From Arcicella rigui (GTDB lineage Bacteria; Bacteroidota; Bacteroidia; Cytophagales; Spirosomataceae): 64,000 nucleotides of DNA. Location of the stretch: NCBI RefSeq assembly GCF_034929435.1, contig NZ_JAYFUM010000029.1:1-64000 (forward strand), given 5' to 3'. Each line of letters opens with the position of its first letter. The stretch's first letter is position 1. A model generated the notes under the pieces. That model was not told where the DNA came from and ran no database searches. It saw only the letters and a program-made list of their open reading frames with translations. Positions 52,325-61,681 of the stretch are shown here, one piece after another. The translations under genes and the position numbers were made by a program.

Positions 52325-53968
52325 TTACTGCTTTACTCCTGATATTACTCCTCCAACATTTCCGTTGGGTTCTAAAATATTCAGTAAATCAGCTACTGTT
52401 GGAGCAATGTCTGAAATATTTGTCCTTGTAGTTGTTTCTCCTTTTTTCACTTTCCAACCATAAAATAATAGTGGTACGTGCGTATCATATCTGTATAACG
52501 ACCCGTGGGTTGTTCCTGTTTTGCCACCAGAGAACCAACTTGGGTTAAGTACAATCGAAATATCGCCGCTTCTTCTTGGATTATAACCATTTTTGATGAA
52601 TTTCAACTGATAATCTGGTAAGGAAGAATTAGCAAAATTATGTAAATCTACCACATCTGCAATTTCATCATGCTGTAATAATACTTCACGAACTACTTCA
52701 TAGACTTGGGCATAAGTAAGTTTTTTGCTTTTCAATACAGAAGCATTCAAATATAATTGAGAATTTTCTTCTGAACGAATAAATTCACCTTCACCAAAAG
52801 TATTCTTTAAAGCAGTTCTCAATTCTGCTAAAGTTTTTGTTCGGTCAAATACGCCTGCTGGAAGTTTTTTAGCTTGCCAATAAGCTGGAATATCTGCTAC
52901 ACCGTGGTCGGCACTTAAAAACACCAAATAGTTATCTTTGCCAAGTGTGTTATCTAAAGTAGTTAAAATTTCTGCAATATCTTTGTCTAATCTTAAATAA
53001 GTATCTTCTGATTCGATAGAGTTAGGACCAAAAGAATGCCCAACATAGTCTGTTGAAGAAAAACTCACTGTTAAAAAGTCAGTATTTGCACCTTTTCCCA
53101 AATTTTCGCTCTTCAAAGCTTCTAAAGCAAAATCTTTAGTTAGGCTATTGCCAAAAGGTGTTGTTTTGATTACTTCCAATAAATTAACCCCTGCTCTGGC
53201 TATCAATTCGTGTGGAAATACAGGATTGACTTCGCCGGGCAATTTGTTTTCTGAAGGCTGATTATCCTCCGAACTTTCTTTATATTGCTCAATTGGTAAA
53301 AGCGTATTCCAAGTCATTGAGGCATATTTTTGAGCCAATTTCTGAGCATTAAAATCTTTCACCCATTGTGGAAGGTCTTTCATGTAAAAAGTAGAAGTAA
53401 CCCAAGAACCATCTTTTGAATCAAACCAATAAGCTGCGTCGGCTGTATGTCCTGCTGGAAGAATCGCTCCACGGTCTTTCAAAGCAATACCGATTGTTTT
53501 AGATTGATGTGCATTAGCAATTTTTAATTGGTCAGTAATGGTAGAAACCAATAAATTCTTTGGCGACATCCAACCTGCTTTCGTGTCAGTTCCTACTGTT
53601 CTTACGGTAGAGTCTTCTACACAGTAAACCACCCTACCAGATTTTTGGTCGAACCATTCATTCCCAATAATACCATCAACTGCTGGAACAGAACCTGTAA
53701 AAATCGCTGCGTGACCAGCCGCTGTAACCGTTGGTGCGTAGTCGTAGTGATTGTTTCTACAATTGAAACCTTCATTCATTAATCGTTTGAAACCTCCTGT
53801 TGAGTACTTATCGTAATAGCGGTAAAGAAAATCATATCGCATTTGGTCAACTACGATACCTACTACTAATTTGGGTTTATTGGCTTGAGTGTTAAGCTTA
53901 TTTTTCTGGGCAAATGTTACTCCAACAAAAGAGAAAAAAAGAAGGGTTAAATATGTTTTTTTGAACAT
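52325..53968 (-). CDS. Alkaline phosphatase family protein, PafA-like
   Basis: 547 residues from the ATG at 53968, starting with a signal peptide (MFKKTYLTLLFFSFVGVTFAQ). An upstream ATG at 53989 lies inside a -7 element and is rejected. The nucleotide-pyrophosphatase/alkaline phosphatase core has VVGIVVDQMRYDFLYRY (metal Asp41), the probable nucleophile Thr82 in YAPTVTAAGHAAIFTGS, GNEWFDQKSG, the SSTDYVGHSFGPNS ligands and LSADHGVADIP. PafA releases phosphate from many monoesters in the periplasm and helps phosphate scavenging in Bacteroidota. The solo HsdR_N gene is 67 bp upstream. Confidence 0.9.
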   Translation of the reverse strand: MFKKTYLTLLFFSFVGVTFAQKNKLNTQANKPKLVVGIVVDQMRYDFLYRYYDKYSTGGFKRLMNEGFNCRNNHYDYAPTVTAAGHAAIFTGSVPAVDGIIGNEWFDQKSGRVVYCVEDSTVRTVGTDTKAGWMSPKNLLVSTITDQLKIANAHQSKTIGIALKDRGAILPAGHTADAAYWFDSKDGSWVTSTFYMKDLPQWVKDFNAQKLAQKYASMTWNTLLPIEQYKESSEDNQPSENKLPGEVNPVFPHELIARAGVNLLEVIKTTPFGNSLTKDFALEALKSENLGKGANTDFLTVSFSSTDYVGHSFGPNSIESEDTYLRLDKDIAEILTTLDNTLGKDNYLVFLSADHGVADIPAYWQAKKLPAGVFDRTKTLAELRTALKNTFGEGEFIRSEENSQLYLNASVLKSKKLTYAQVYEVVREVLLQHDEIADVVDLHNFANSSLPDYQLKFIKNGYNPRRSGDISIVLNPSWFSGGKTGTTHGSLYRYDTHVPLLFYGWKVKKGETTTRTNISDIAPTVADLLNILEPNGNVGGVISGVKQ

Positions 53969-53986
53969 GATGAATGTGTTTTTTAA

Positions 53987-53994
53987 CAAAGGTA
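53987..53994 (-). promoter_or_regulatory. -7 element of the pafA-like gene
   Basis: The minus strand reads TACCTTTG. It leaves a leader of about 13 nt before the ATG at 53968. No good -33 box. Confidence 0.45.
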
Positions 53995-54035
53995 TTGCAA
54001 CGATAAGTTTGTTGAGTTATGAAATGATGAAATTT

Positions 54036-54485
54036 TCAAGTAAAAGTAGGCAAATCAGATAGAAATTCTACTTCCAATTTTTCCCAATCTGTTTTACAAG
54101 TATAAAATTTCATACCATTGGTAATAGTAAGAAACTTAGCTTTCAAAGTTTTATTGTACTGGGCAGCTTGCTCGAATACACTTTGGTTGAGTTCGATATA
54201 CGGAGCTTTACATTCTACAATCATCAATAGATTGCCGTCTCTTCCGAAAATTTGAATATCTGTTCGTTTCAGTAAGCTATTATACTTTAAAGGGCTTTCT
54301 AAACGAATCATACTCTTTGGATACTGATGATGATTTATCAAGAAATGAACAAAGTGCTGACGTACCCATTCTTCGGGTGTAAGAAGAATATATTTTCTAC
54401 GAAGAGAGTCATAAATATAGATTTTATCATCAACTTTCTTTAATTTGTAAGGATATGAGGGAAGATTCAAATTTTCCAAGACCAA
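54036..54485 (-). CDS. Stand-alone HsdR_N-type nuclease domain protein
   Basis: 149 residues. The family (type I restriction enzyme R N-terminal, HSDR_N_2) shows the PD-(D/E)XK core: KRTDIQIFGRDGNLLMIVECKAP with Asp in RTDI and Glu-x-Lys in VECK. TPEEWVRQHFVHFLI precedes the core. It has no helicase domain and no hsdM or hsdS neighbour, so it is not a restriction system. This solo form is widespread in Bacteroidota; the role is unknown. Confidence 0.85.
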   Translation of the reverse strand: MVLENLNLPSYPYKLKKVDDKIYIYDSLRRKYILLTPEEWVRQHFVHFLINHHQYPKSMIRLESPLKYNSLLKRTDIQIFGRDGNLLMIVECKAPYIELNQSVFEQAAQYNKTLKAKFLTITNGMKFYTCKTDWEKLEVEFLSDLPTFT

Positions 54486-54650
54486 TAAATGGGTTTAGCT
54501 CGAATAAGAATGATAAATTCTGAGTTAGTAAATACGATTTTAAAATGCAATTGTTTTTTTGATTTCGTTGAAAAACACAATGCAAGGTCGAATTAAAGGT
54601 AAAATTGCCGATGTTTACTCATTATCCAATCACAAATTAAAATCAAAAAT

Positions 54651-55424
54651 ATGAAAACAAAACAAGAAATTGTAGAAAATTGGCTGCCTCGCTATACGGG
54701 AATGCCACTGAGTGAATTTGGTCAATACATACTGTTGACCAATTTTAGTAATTATGTAAGTATGTTTGCTGAACAGTTTTCGGTAGAAATCAATGGAAAA
54801 GACCGCCCAATGCAAACGGCAACTGCCAATAACATTACGATTATTAACTTCGGAATGGGTTCGCCAATGGCAGCCACAGTGATGGATTTACTCTCGGCAA
54901 TTGAGCCAAAGGCAGTTTTATTTTTAGGAAAATGTGGCGGTTTGAAGAAAAATCTAAGTTTAGGTGATTTGATTTTACCCATTGCAGCGGTGCGTGGCGA
55001 AGGAACTTCTGACGAGTATATGCCAAAAGAAGTACCCGCTTTGCCTTCATTCCGTTTACAGCGTTCGGTATCTTCTATGATTAAAAAACATGAACTTGAC
55101 TATTGGACTGGCTTGGTTTATACTACCAACCGAAGAGTATGGGAACATGATGAAGCTTTCAAACAATACCTAACGGATATTCGTGCGATGGCAATTGATA
55201 TGGAAACTGCTACCATTTTCACGGCTGGTTTTGCTAATAAAATTCCGCATGGTGCATTACTCTTGGTTTCGGATAACCCTATGACTCCCGAGGGCGTAAA
55301 AACTGAAGAAAGTGACAAAAAAGTAACGACAAATTTTGTTGAAAAGCATTTACAAATTGGCGTAGAGTCGTTGATTGAATTGGCGATGTCGGGCGAATCT
55401 GTAAAACACCTTAGATTTGAATAA
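54651..55424 (+). CDS. AMP nucleosidase
   Basis: 257 residues of the phosphorylase (PNP/UDP) superfamily. It hydrolyses AMP to adenine and ribose-5-phosphate. NITIINFGMGSPMAATVMDLL, VLFLGKCGGLKKNLSLGDLI, the EGTSDEYMP stretch, AIDMETATIF (ribose-binding Met-Glu) and LLLVSDNPMTPEGVKT (catalytic Asp) are visible. It has the short Bacteroidota form without the N-terminal regulatory domain of the Escherichia coli enzyme. Confidence 0.9.
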   Translation: MKTKQEIVENWLPRYTGMPLSEFGQYILLTNFSNYVSMFAEQFSVEINGKDRPMQTATANNITIINFGMGSPMAATVMDLLSAIEPKAVLFLGKCGGLKKNLSLGDLILPIAAVRGEGTSDEYMPKEVPALPSFRLQRSVSSMIKKHELDYWTGLVYTTNRRVWEHDEAFKQYLTDIRAMAIDMETATIFTAGFANKIPHGALLLVSDNPMTPEGVKTEESDKKVTTNFVEKHLQIGVESLIELAMSGESVKHLRFE

Positions 55425-55436
55425 CACAACATTGAT

Positions 55437-55465
55437 GTTTTGTCAACTTTTATGGTTGACAAAAC
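55437..55465. terminator. Hairpin between convergent AMP nucleosidase and kinase genes
   Basis: GTTTTGTCAAC (55437-55447) pairs perfectly with GTTGACAAAAC (55455-55465). No strong T-run follows, so termination may be weak. Confidence 0.55.
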
Positions 55466-55471
55466 CCTTAT

Positions 55472-58400
55472 TTACCCACCATAAGGAAACTGTAAAGTAA
55501 ACGTTGTTCCCACTCCTTCTTTACTCTCAAAGGAAATCGTACCGCCTAATTTTTTGGTAAATTCTTTGGTAATCGTCAGACCCAAGCCTGTGCCTTCGAT
55601 ATAAAACACGTTGTTTGCTCTAAAAAATAATTCAAATAAATGTTGTTGGTCGGCTTCTGGAATACCGATACCGAAGTCTTGCACAACAATTTGGTAATTG
55701 TCTTGATTGAAAATCAATGACAACGATGGGTTCTCGGCATTGGGTGAATACTTAAAAGCATTATTGACCAAATTACAGACAATATGATTCAAAAATGAAA
55801 CATTAGTTGATACCACTTTGTGTTCGGATGGGCAAAAAAGGTTTAGTTCTCTGCCATCTTTTCGGTCGGAATAGTACTGAGTTTTTATATCGTTGATTAA
55901 CGTAATAATATCAACTGTTTCTAATGGATACTCTTCAACTCGGGCCATACTTCGTTCAAGAAGTAATATATCTCGCAACATTTCAGTAAGTCGATTCGAC
56001 TGAAATATCATTTTGCCTAATTGTTGCTTGATTTTATCTTTAATTGCTTCATTGTCAACCATGCCAACGTAAATATCCAAAATATCAATACTGCTAACGA
56101 TAGAGGCAATTGGCGTTCTGAATTCGTGTGAAGCAAGGGCTGTAAAGCGTGTTTTTAGGTTGTTGAGTTCTTTTTCTTTTTCTAAAGAAATCTCTAATTG
56201 TTTAAGTTGTTTTTGAGTTTCTTCGGCTTTCTTGATTTCTGTAATATCTCGTTGAATAGAAATCCAATGTGTAATGTTTCTTTTTTCGTCAAAAATAGGA
56301 CAGATGTTTATATGCACCCAAAATTCTTCTCCATTCTTTTTGTAAAGAATGTTGGTCATTTCACATGCTTCTTCTCTATTCATAGAAACCTTCACATGTT
56401 CCAGTAAAGTTTCATCTGAGTTAGCACCATATAAAAGAATAGGAGTATTCCCAATGATTTCGGAAGGCAAATAACCTGTCATTTTGGTAAATGCCTCATT
56501 AACATACATGATAGTGGGTGGTTGGTCGTTAGACGATAACGGTTGAGTAATCACAACTGCGTCTTGCATATTTACAATGACGGACTCCATCAACTTCAAT
56601 TGCAACTCTCGCTCTTTCTGTGCCGTAACATCTTGAACTGCCCCTACCATTCGGTGTGCTTTTCCGTTTTCATCACGAATGACAAATCCTCTGTCAATTA
56701 CATAAGCATAAGTACCATCAGCTCGTCTGTAACGGTATTCTGCCGACCAATTATTGCTTTGGCTATCAATAGTATCATAAATGCTTTTTATCACTCTCGC
56801 TTTATCATCCGCATGGATATGATTACGCCAAGTATTAAGGGCAATCGCAAGCTCATAATTTGTATGCCCGAAAATTCGCTGATGACCTTCGCCCCAGTAG
56901 AGTGTACCTTGTTCGATGTTCCAGTCCCAAATGGCGTCTGAAGTGGCTAATGAAACATACTTATATCTTTCGTTACTTTCCTCAAGGGCAAATTGGTTTT
57001 CTTTTTGTTCTGTAATATCTTGAATAGTGCCTTCTAAAGCAGTTGGAACACCGTATTCATTTTTAATAATTTTTCCAATTTCATGCACCCATCTGATAGT
57101 ACCATCAGGTCGTACAATCCGAAATTGCAAGTTTACATCTTCCCGTTTTAGGAAGGATTCCCTTTGTATTGCTTCAATATCTGGTCTGTCTTTGAAGTAA
57201 AGCGTATTTAAGTAGTTATCGTAACTCAATACAAATTCTTCTTTTTTTACGCCCCAAATTTCATAAATTTCGTCTGACCAGAAGATTTTATCCGATTCAA
57301 TCTCTGCACGCCAATATCCTAATTTGGCAATATTTGTCGCTACTCGTAGTTTTTCTTCACTATCTTTTAATTCTTTTAATACTGCCTCACGTTCGGTAAC
57401 ATCAAAAATTTGAGCTAAGGATACTCTCCGCCCATTATAATACATTAAATGAGCTACTATTTCTACTTTAATGAGTTCCCCATCTTTCTTTTTATGTGTC
57501 CACAATCTTTTATTAATCTGTCCATAAGCTTCTTCGTTCTTGGTTACATCATAAATTAATGGGATTTCTTCTGGTGGTCTTATATCTAAAATTGTTAATG
57601 ATAAAAATTCTTCACGAGTATATCCATACAACGAAAGGGCTTCTACATTACAATCAACTATTTTACGAGTACTAAATTCCCAAATAAACATTACTGATGG
57701 GTTATGTTCAAATAGCCTTTTGTATTGCCTTGCTGTTCTGAGTGATTCTAATTCAATCGCTTTCTTTTCTGTAATATCTCTGGCGAAGCAATACATGATT
57801 TGTTCGGTGCTGTCCCACTTTGCCGACCACAGCATATTGATAATTCGACCATCTTTTCTAATATTTCTATTCTCAAAATTAGTGGTTTCCAATCCTCCCA
57901 TTACAGCCACTGAAGCTTGAGAAGTAACATCAAAGTCTTCTTGGTAAACAAGGCTCATAAACGCTTTGCCCAACAATTCATCTGGCTGGTAACCCCAAAT
58001 TTTCAAAGACGCCGCACTTACTTTTACAAAACGTCCTTCTGCGTCAATCGCACAAATAACATCCAAAGAAGAATCCATAATTTTATTCAATCCTTCTTTT
58101 GTTTTTTCTAAGGCGATTTGTTGCTCTTTTTCATAGGTTACGTCTTGATAAACCCCAAAAACCTTCACAGGATTTCCAGCCTCATCTCTCATCAAATCTG
58201 CTCTTGAAACGATGTGTTTTATCGTCCCATCATCCAAAAAAAATCTTTTTTCTATTCTATACTCTTGTCCGGTTTCTATCGTCCGAAGCACATACTTCAA
58301 CGCCTTTTCTCTATCGTCGGGGTGAAGTACACTCATGCCTTTATCGAAATCAACTTCAAAAGACTGAGGTTCATACCCGCAGATTCGATAAACACCGTCC

Positions 58401-58915
58401 GACCATTTCACATTTTGCGTGTGTACATCAAATTCCCAAGTACCAAATTTTGCGATTTTCTCTGCTTTTCTGAGTAATTCTTGGTTTTCAGAAAATTGGT
58501 TTTTTAAAGCTACAAGTTCATTTTTTAAGGCAATTTTCTCACTTACATCTACAATTGACAGAAGAATATGGCTCACATTTCCTTCATCATTCAGAAGAGG
58601 AATGTGTTCAATTTCCCAATATTGATGCTGAAAAATTTGTGAAGATTCATCCCAAATCTCAAAAATTTGGGCTTCTACTTTATCTGTATTACCTGTTTGA
58701 ATAACTACTTCGAGCGACTGTTTCAGTAAAAAATGGGCTTGCGTTTTTATGGATTTACCCTCAAAAACTTCAAGTATATTTTTACCAAGTACTGATTCTT
58801 TTGAAAATGGAGCTATTTCAAGAAAGGCATTGTTTACATCCACAACAACACATTCATCCCCTACCGCTAATAATATGCTCGGAGAAGGAAATACCTTGAA
58901 GATATTCTTTATCAT
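55472..58915 (-). CDS. Multi-PAS sensor histidine kinase
   Basis: 1147 residues with no membrane helix or signal, so a cytosolic sensor. I count seven PAS domains in a row before the kinase core (conserved PAS pieces include GTWEFDVHTQNVKWSDGVY, DVICAIDAEGRFVKVSAAS, VMFIWEFSTRKIVDCN, GYWRAEIESDKIFWSDEIYE, DAIWDWNIEQGTLYWGEGHQ and QDAVVITQP). Each is followed by a PAC-like DVTEKE linker. The HisKA box ALASHEFRTP places the phosphorylated His at about 930; the N box NLVNNAFKYS (about 1050), G1 DFGIGI and G2 GTGLGLTI follow. It has no receiver domain and no response regulator next to it. Confidence 0.92.
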   Translation of the reverse strand: MIKNIFKVFPSPSILLAVGDECVVVDVNNAFLEIAPFSKESVLGKNILEVFEGKSIKTQAHFLLKQSLEVVIQTGNTDKVEAQIFEIWDESSQIFQHQYWEIEHIPLLNDEGNVSHILLSIVDVSEKIALKNELVALKNQFSENQELLRKAEKIAKFGTWEFDVHTQNVKWSDGVYRICGYEPQSFEVDFDKGMSVLHPDDREKALKYVLRTIETGQEYRIEKRFFLDDGTIKHIVSRADLMRDEAGNPVKVFGVYQDVTYEKEQQIALEKTKEGLNKIMDSSLDVICAIDAEGRFVKVSAASLKIWGYQPDELLGKAFMSLVYQEDFDVTSQASVAVMGGLETTNFENRNIRKDGRIINMLWSAKWDSTEQIMYCFARDITEKKAIELESLRTARQYKRLFEHNPSVMFIWEFSTRKIVDCNVEALSLYGYTREEFLSLTILDIRPPEEIPLIYDVTKNEEAYGQINKRLWTHKKKDGELIKVEIVAHLMYYNGRRVSLAQIFDVTEREAVLKELKDSEEKLRVATNIAKLGYWRAEIESDKIFWSDEIYEIWGVKKEEFVLSYDNYLNTLYFKDRPDIEAIQRESFLKREDVNLQFRIVRPDGTIRWVHEIGKIIKNEYGVPTALEGTIQDITEQKENQFALEESNERYKYVSLATSDAIWDWNIEQGTLYWGEGHQRIFGHTNYELAIALNTWRNHIHADDKARVIKSIYDTIDSQSNNWSAEYRYRRADGTYAYVIDRGFVIRDENGKAHRMVGAVQDVTAQKERELQLKLMESVIVNMQDAVVITQPLSSNDQPPTIMYVNEAFTKMTGYLPSEIIGNTPILLYGANSDETLLEHVKVSMNREEACEMTNILYKKNGEEFWVHINICPIFDEKRNITHWISIQRDITEIKKAEETQKQLKQLEISLEKEKELNNLKTRFTALASHEFRTPIASIVSSIDILDIYVGMVDNEAIKDKIKQQLGKMIFQSNRLTEMLRDILLLERSMARVEEYPLETVDIITLINDIKTQYYSDRKDGRELNLFCPSEHKVVSTNVSFLNHIVCNLVNNAFKYSPNAENPSLSLIFNQDNYQIVVQDFGIGIPEADQQHLFELFFRANNVFYIEGTGLGLTITKEFTKKLGGTISFESKEGVGTTFTLQFPYGG

Positions 58916-59289
58916 ATCATTGATTTTTAAAATTGGATTATTTAGTAGAATAGACTTTTAGTATCTTATGGATGAATAAGAATGGATATTTTTCATAGTT
59001 GGATTGGTTTTTATTGAGCTAAAGACACGAAAAATTAATACAAATATTTCGGTTTATTAAATTTTGTAGAGTAAAATGGAATTTTCATAGCAAAAACCCC
59101 TAAAATTAGGGGCAATAGTGGCAAATTAAGGCGATTATTTTGAAATGACTCCTTATAAAAACAATACTTAAAGGTTTATTCTATCAATTAAGCAGATTTT
59201 TTTTACCGCTTTTGATAAAAACATAATGCGGATTTACACTCTATTGTATTTGAGCATAAATCCGCATTATTATTATTCGAGAGAATCAT
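58916..59289. other. Intergenic region upstream of the kinase
   Basis: 374 bp without a gene. It holds the promoter side of the kinase (no clear -7 box) and the hairpin at 59223-59270. Otherwise nothing was recognised. Confidence 0.55.
59223..59270 (-). terminator. Terminator of the six-gene operon
   Basis: ATAATGCGGATTTA (59223-59236) pairs perfectly over 14 bp with 59257-59270; the loop is 20 nt. On the minus strand a GTTTTTAT run follows the second arm, just 3' of the last gene. Confidence 0.75.
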
Positions 59290-59511
59290 TTATTCCATCC
59301 ATTCACACTGAAAACCCAATTGAAAAAGTTCTTCAATTATACGCTGAGTTGGAACACACCTACCCTCGACACGTAAAATTTTATCACAATCATTAAGGTC
59401 AATATTGATAGAAAGGTGAGGAAAAGTATTTCTCAGAAAATCCATTACTGTTTTTGATGTCTTCTGATTCTGAATATTAGTTTTAAATATTTCGATAGAA
59501 ATTTCTGTCAT
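59290..59511 (-). CDS. Small ferredoxin-like-fold protein without metal motif
   Basis: 73 residues. The beta-alpha-beta pattern EIFKTNIQNQKTSKTVMDFL, HLSINIDLNDCDKILRVEG and IIEELFQLGFQCEWME recalls HMA-type domains, but the CxxC metal site is missing. Similar proteins are common in Bacteroidota. It is the last gene of the operon, 15 bp after the DUF1801 gene. Confidence 0.65.
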   Translation of the reverse strand: MTEISIEIFKTNIQNQKTSKTVMDFLRNTFPHLSINIDLNDCDKILRVEGRCVPTQRIIEELFQLGFQCEWME

Positions 59512-59526
59512 CCTTAGGTAAAGGTT

Positions 59527-59916
59527 TCATTCTTTATTTTGTTTTTTCGTTTTTTTAGAAGCCATTTTCATCAGATTTTCCTGAGTTCTGAATACCACAA
59601 TTTTCTTAACTAAGTCTAAAGGCAAGGCTTCCCCAATGGGAAATTGTACTGCTCCTTTCGAACTTTTGAATCCTGCGATTTCATCTTGAAAAGCCGCAAT
59701 TCCCGACGACGAAGGATAAAAGCCAATATGATTTTTGAAAGCCGCAAAATGCACCAAGTTTCCACCCAAATCAAAGGTGGGCATGGCATAGCTAATTTTT
59801 TCAGTAGCTTCTGGCGAAGCCTCTTGAATGGTTGTACGCATTTGCGTCAGCAGTATTTGTATATGTGCTGGAAAATCAGCAATATATTCATCAATACTTT
59901 GATACGATTTCATCAT
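59527..59916 (-). CDS. DUF1801 family protein (YdhG/iron-chaperone-like)
   Basis: 129 residues. YQSIDEYIADFPAHIQILLTQMRTTI and EKISYAMPTFDLGGNLVHFAAFKNHIGFYPS (abbreviated ISYAMPTFDLGGNLVHF) are typical of DUF1801/YdhG proteins, frataxin-like in fold. Role uncertain. Start codon directly adjoins the DoxX gene's stop. A lysine-rich tail (ASKKTKKQNKE) closes the protein. Confidence 0.85.
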   Translation of the reverse strand: MMKSYQSIDEYIADFPAHIQILLTQMRTTIQEASPEATEKISYAMPTFDLGGNLVHFAAFKNHIGFYPSSSGIAAFQDEIAGFKSSKGAVQFPIGEALPLDLVKKIVVFRTQENLMKMASKKTKKQNKE

Positions 59917-60285
59917 TTAGGACTCAGCATTTAATTTATGATAACTAAAGTACGAAATCATCAATACAATCAAAACTACTACTGGAAGAGCTAATGAAGC
60001 ATTGAAGCCATCTACCACCCAATGACTTAGCCCTGCAAAAACAAAATCAAAAACAAAACCAGCATAAGCCCACTCTTTTATTCTTTTCGGAACTTGTGGA
60101 ATCATCAAAGCCAACGTACCTGTTACTTTACAAATAACGAGTGCTAACCCAAAGTATTCGGGATAGCCCAAATGTCTGATGCCTTCTTTTGCCATTTCAG
60201 TATGACCAGTCAGGGCGGGCATTACGCCTTCAAAAAGGAAAATGAGGGTGGTTGAAACCCAGAATGTAATTTTTGTACTTTTCAT
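59917..60285 (-). CDS. DoxX family membrane protein
   Basis: 122 residues with four membrane helices. WVSTTLIFLFEGVMPALTG, GYPEYFGLALVICKVTGTLALMIP and KEWAYAGFVFDFVFAGLSHW are DoxX-type segments. In mycobacteria and Bacillus (MhqP, CatD) DoxX proteins take part in redox or quinone stress, which might link it to the MhqO genes elsewhere, though that is speculative. It is 12 bp after the VOC gene and adjoins DUF1801 gene start. Confidence 0.85.
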   Translation of the reverse strand: MKSTKITFWVSTTLIFLFEGVMPALTGHTEMAKEGIRHLGYPEYFGLALVICKVTGTLALMIPQVPKRIKEWAYAGFVFDFVFAGLSHWVVDGFNASLALPVVVLIVLMISYFSYHKLNAES

Positions 60286-60297
60286 AATAATTAGAGT

Positions 60298-60711
60298 TTA
60301 TGTTAACTGATGATAATATAAAAGCCACTGATTATTGTATTTATCTATTAAATCGCCGAACCACTCTCCGAAAGTACTTTGTGTAAGCGGTTGAATTTGC
60401 TTTCCTTCAAAAGATAGTTTCTGATAAAATTCCTTCATTTCTTCCTGATTATCACAATGCAACATCAGCGAAACAGCATTACCTTTTACTAAGCCTTCGT
60501 CTCCGAGCATATCCGAACCCATAATTACCAAGTTCTGATTGATGAGTGTGGCGTGTAAAACTAAATTTTTCATTTGTGTAGGCATTTGATTTGCCTCTGT
60601 TTGTTCGCCCAATAGTCTTACAGAAAGCTCTCCGCCCAAGCATTGTTGGTAAAAGCTCATTGCTTCTCGGCAGTTGCCACTAAAGTTTAAATAGGCTGTT
60701 ACTTTGGGCAT
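60298..60711 (-). CDS. VOC family protein (PhnB-like)
   Basis: 137 residues from the ATG at 60711 (MPKVTAYLNFSGNCREAMSF); a longer frame to 60792 adds a non-family hydrophobic leader. One glyoxalase/bleomycin-type module of the PhnB group: FYQQCLGGELSVRLLGEQ and QSTFGEWFGDLIDKYNNQW. Substrate unknown. Part of the six-gene operon. Confidence 0.85.
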   Translation of the reverse strand: MPKVTAYLNFSGNCREAMSFYQQCLGGELSVRLLGEQTEANQMPTQMKNLVLHATLINQNLVIMGSDMLGDEGLVKGNAVSLMLHCDNQEEMKEFYQKLSFEGKQIQPLTQSTFGEWFGDLIDKYNNQWLLYYHQLT

Positions 60712-60828
60712 TTTGAAATCAATTTGAAGATGTGAAATTTTGAAATAAATAATATTAAACTTTATTCCAAAAACATAAAAATCTAAAAACAAGATACTTA
60801 AAACAAGTTAATAGAAAAATTCAACTAC

Positions 60829-61671
60829 TTAGGCATTTAATAAAGTATCAATATCAAACTTTTTCATTTTCATCAGTACTCGCATTACTCTTCCTGCTGT
60901 ATCAGGATTACTCATCAATTTCCCTAATATCGAAGGAACTACCTGCCATGATACTCCAAAACGGTCTCTCAGCCAGCCACACATACCTTCTTGTCCACCA
61001 TCACTGATAAGTTTTTCCCAATACTCATCAATTTCAGCTTGAGTATCACAACTAACGACCAGCGAAATAGCTTCGTTGAAAGAATAGTCATGTACACCCG
61101 GCCCATCCATAGCAATAAATGGTTGTTGATTCAACTGAAATTCGGCATACAATACTTTCCCCGAATGTTCTTCACTTTCTGGATAATGATAAAGTAAATC
61201 TGTGTTTGAATCTTTGAAAATAGAAGTATAAAAATTAATCGCCTCCTCTGCTCTTCCAAATTGATGATTGGTAAATAAAAAAGAGGGTCTTATTTTTTGC
61301 TGACTGCCGCCGTCGGTAGCAATGCTAATTTGCCAAGTCAAACCAAATCTATCTTGTAGCCAGCCGTATCTTTCACTCCAAGGATATTTATCTATGGCCA
61401 TCAATACTTTTCCTCCTACTAAAAGCTTATCCCAAATAGTATCTACTTCTTCGATTGTGGGACAATTCACAAAAAATGAGATAGACGGATTGATTTTATA
61501 CATGGGACCGCCATTGAGTCCCATAAATTTTGTTCCGTTCAATTCAAAATTAACCACCATCTGGTTTTCAACCTTGATTTTACTTTTTTCAAAAACTGAA
61601 CTGTAAAAAGTAGCGGCTTCTTTGGCTTGTCCGTCGAACCACAAACAAAAAGTAATTGAATTTGAGTGCAT
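60829..61671 (-). CDS. Two-domain VOC family protein (3-demethylubiquinone-methyltransferase-like fold)
   Basis: 280 residues from the ATG at 61671; an upstream ATG at 61695 overlaps the SRPBCC gene. Two PhnB-type modules: ITFCLWFDGQAKEAATFYSS with WSERYGWLQDRFGLTWQIS, then FLFTNHQFGRAEEAINFYTS with GMCGWLRDRFGVSWQVVP. Such proteins are often annotated after UbiG by mistake; no methyltransferase motif is present. The gene lies 10 bp after the SRPBCC gene. Confidence 0.88.
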   Translation of the reverse strand: MHSNSITFCLWFDGQAKEAATFYSSVFEKSKIKVENQMVVNFELNGTKFMGLNGGPMYKINPSISFFVNCPTIEEVDTIWDKLLVGGKVLMAIDKYPWSERYGWLQDRFGLTWQISIATDGGSQQKIRPSFLFTNHQFGRAEEAINFYTSIFKDSNTDLLYHYPESEEHSGKVLYAEFQLNQQPFIAMDGPGVHDYSFNEAISLVVSCDTQAEIDEYWEKLISDGGQEGMCGWLRDRFGVSWQVVPSILGKLMSNPDTAGRVMRVLMKMKKFDIDTLLNA

Positions 61672-61681
61672 TAGCGAAAGT

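Noticed and set aside
60829..61671. Annotation as ubiquinone methyltransferase.
   Set aside because: The fold is a double VOC module with no S-adenosylmethionine-binding motif.
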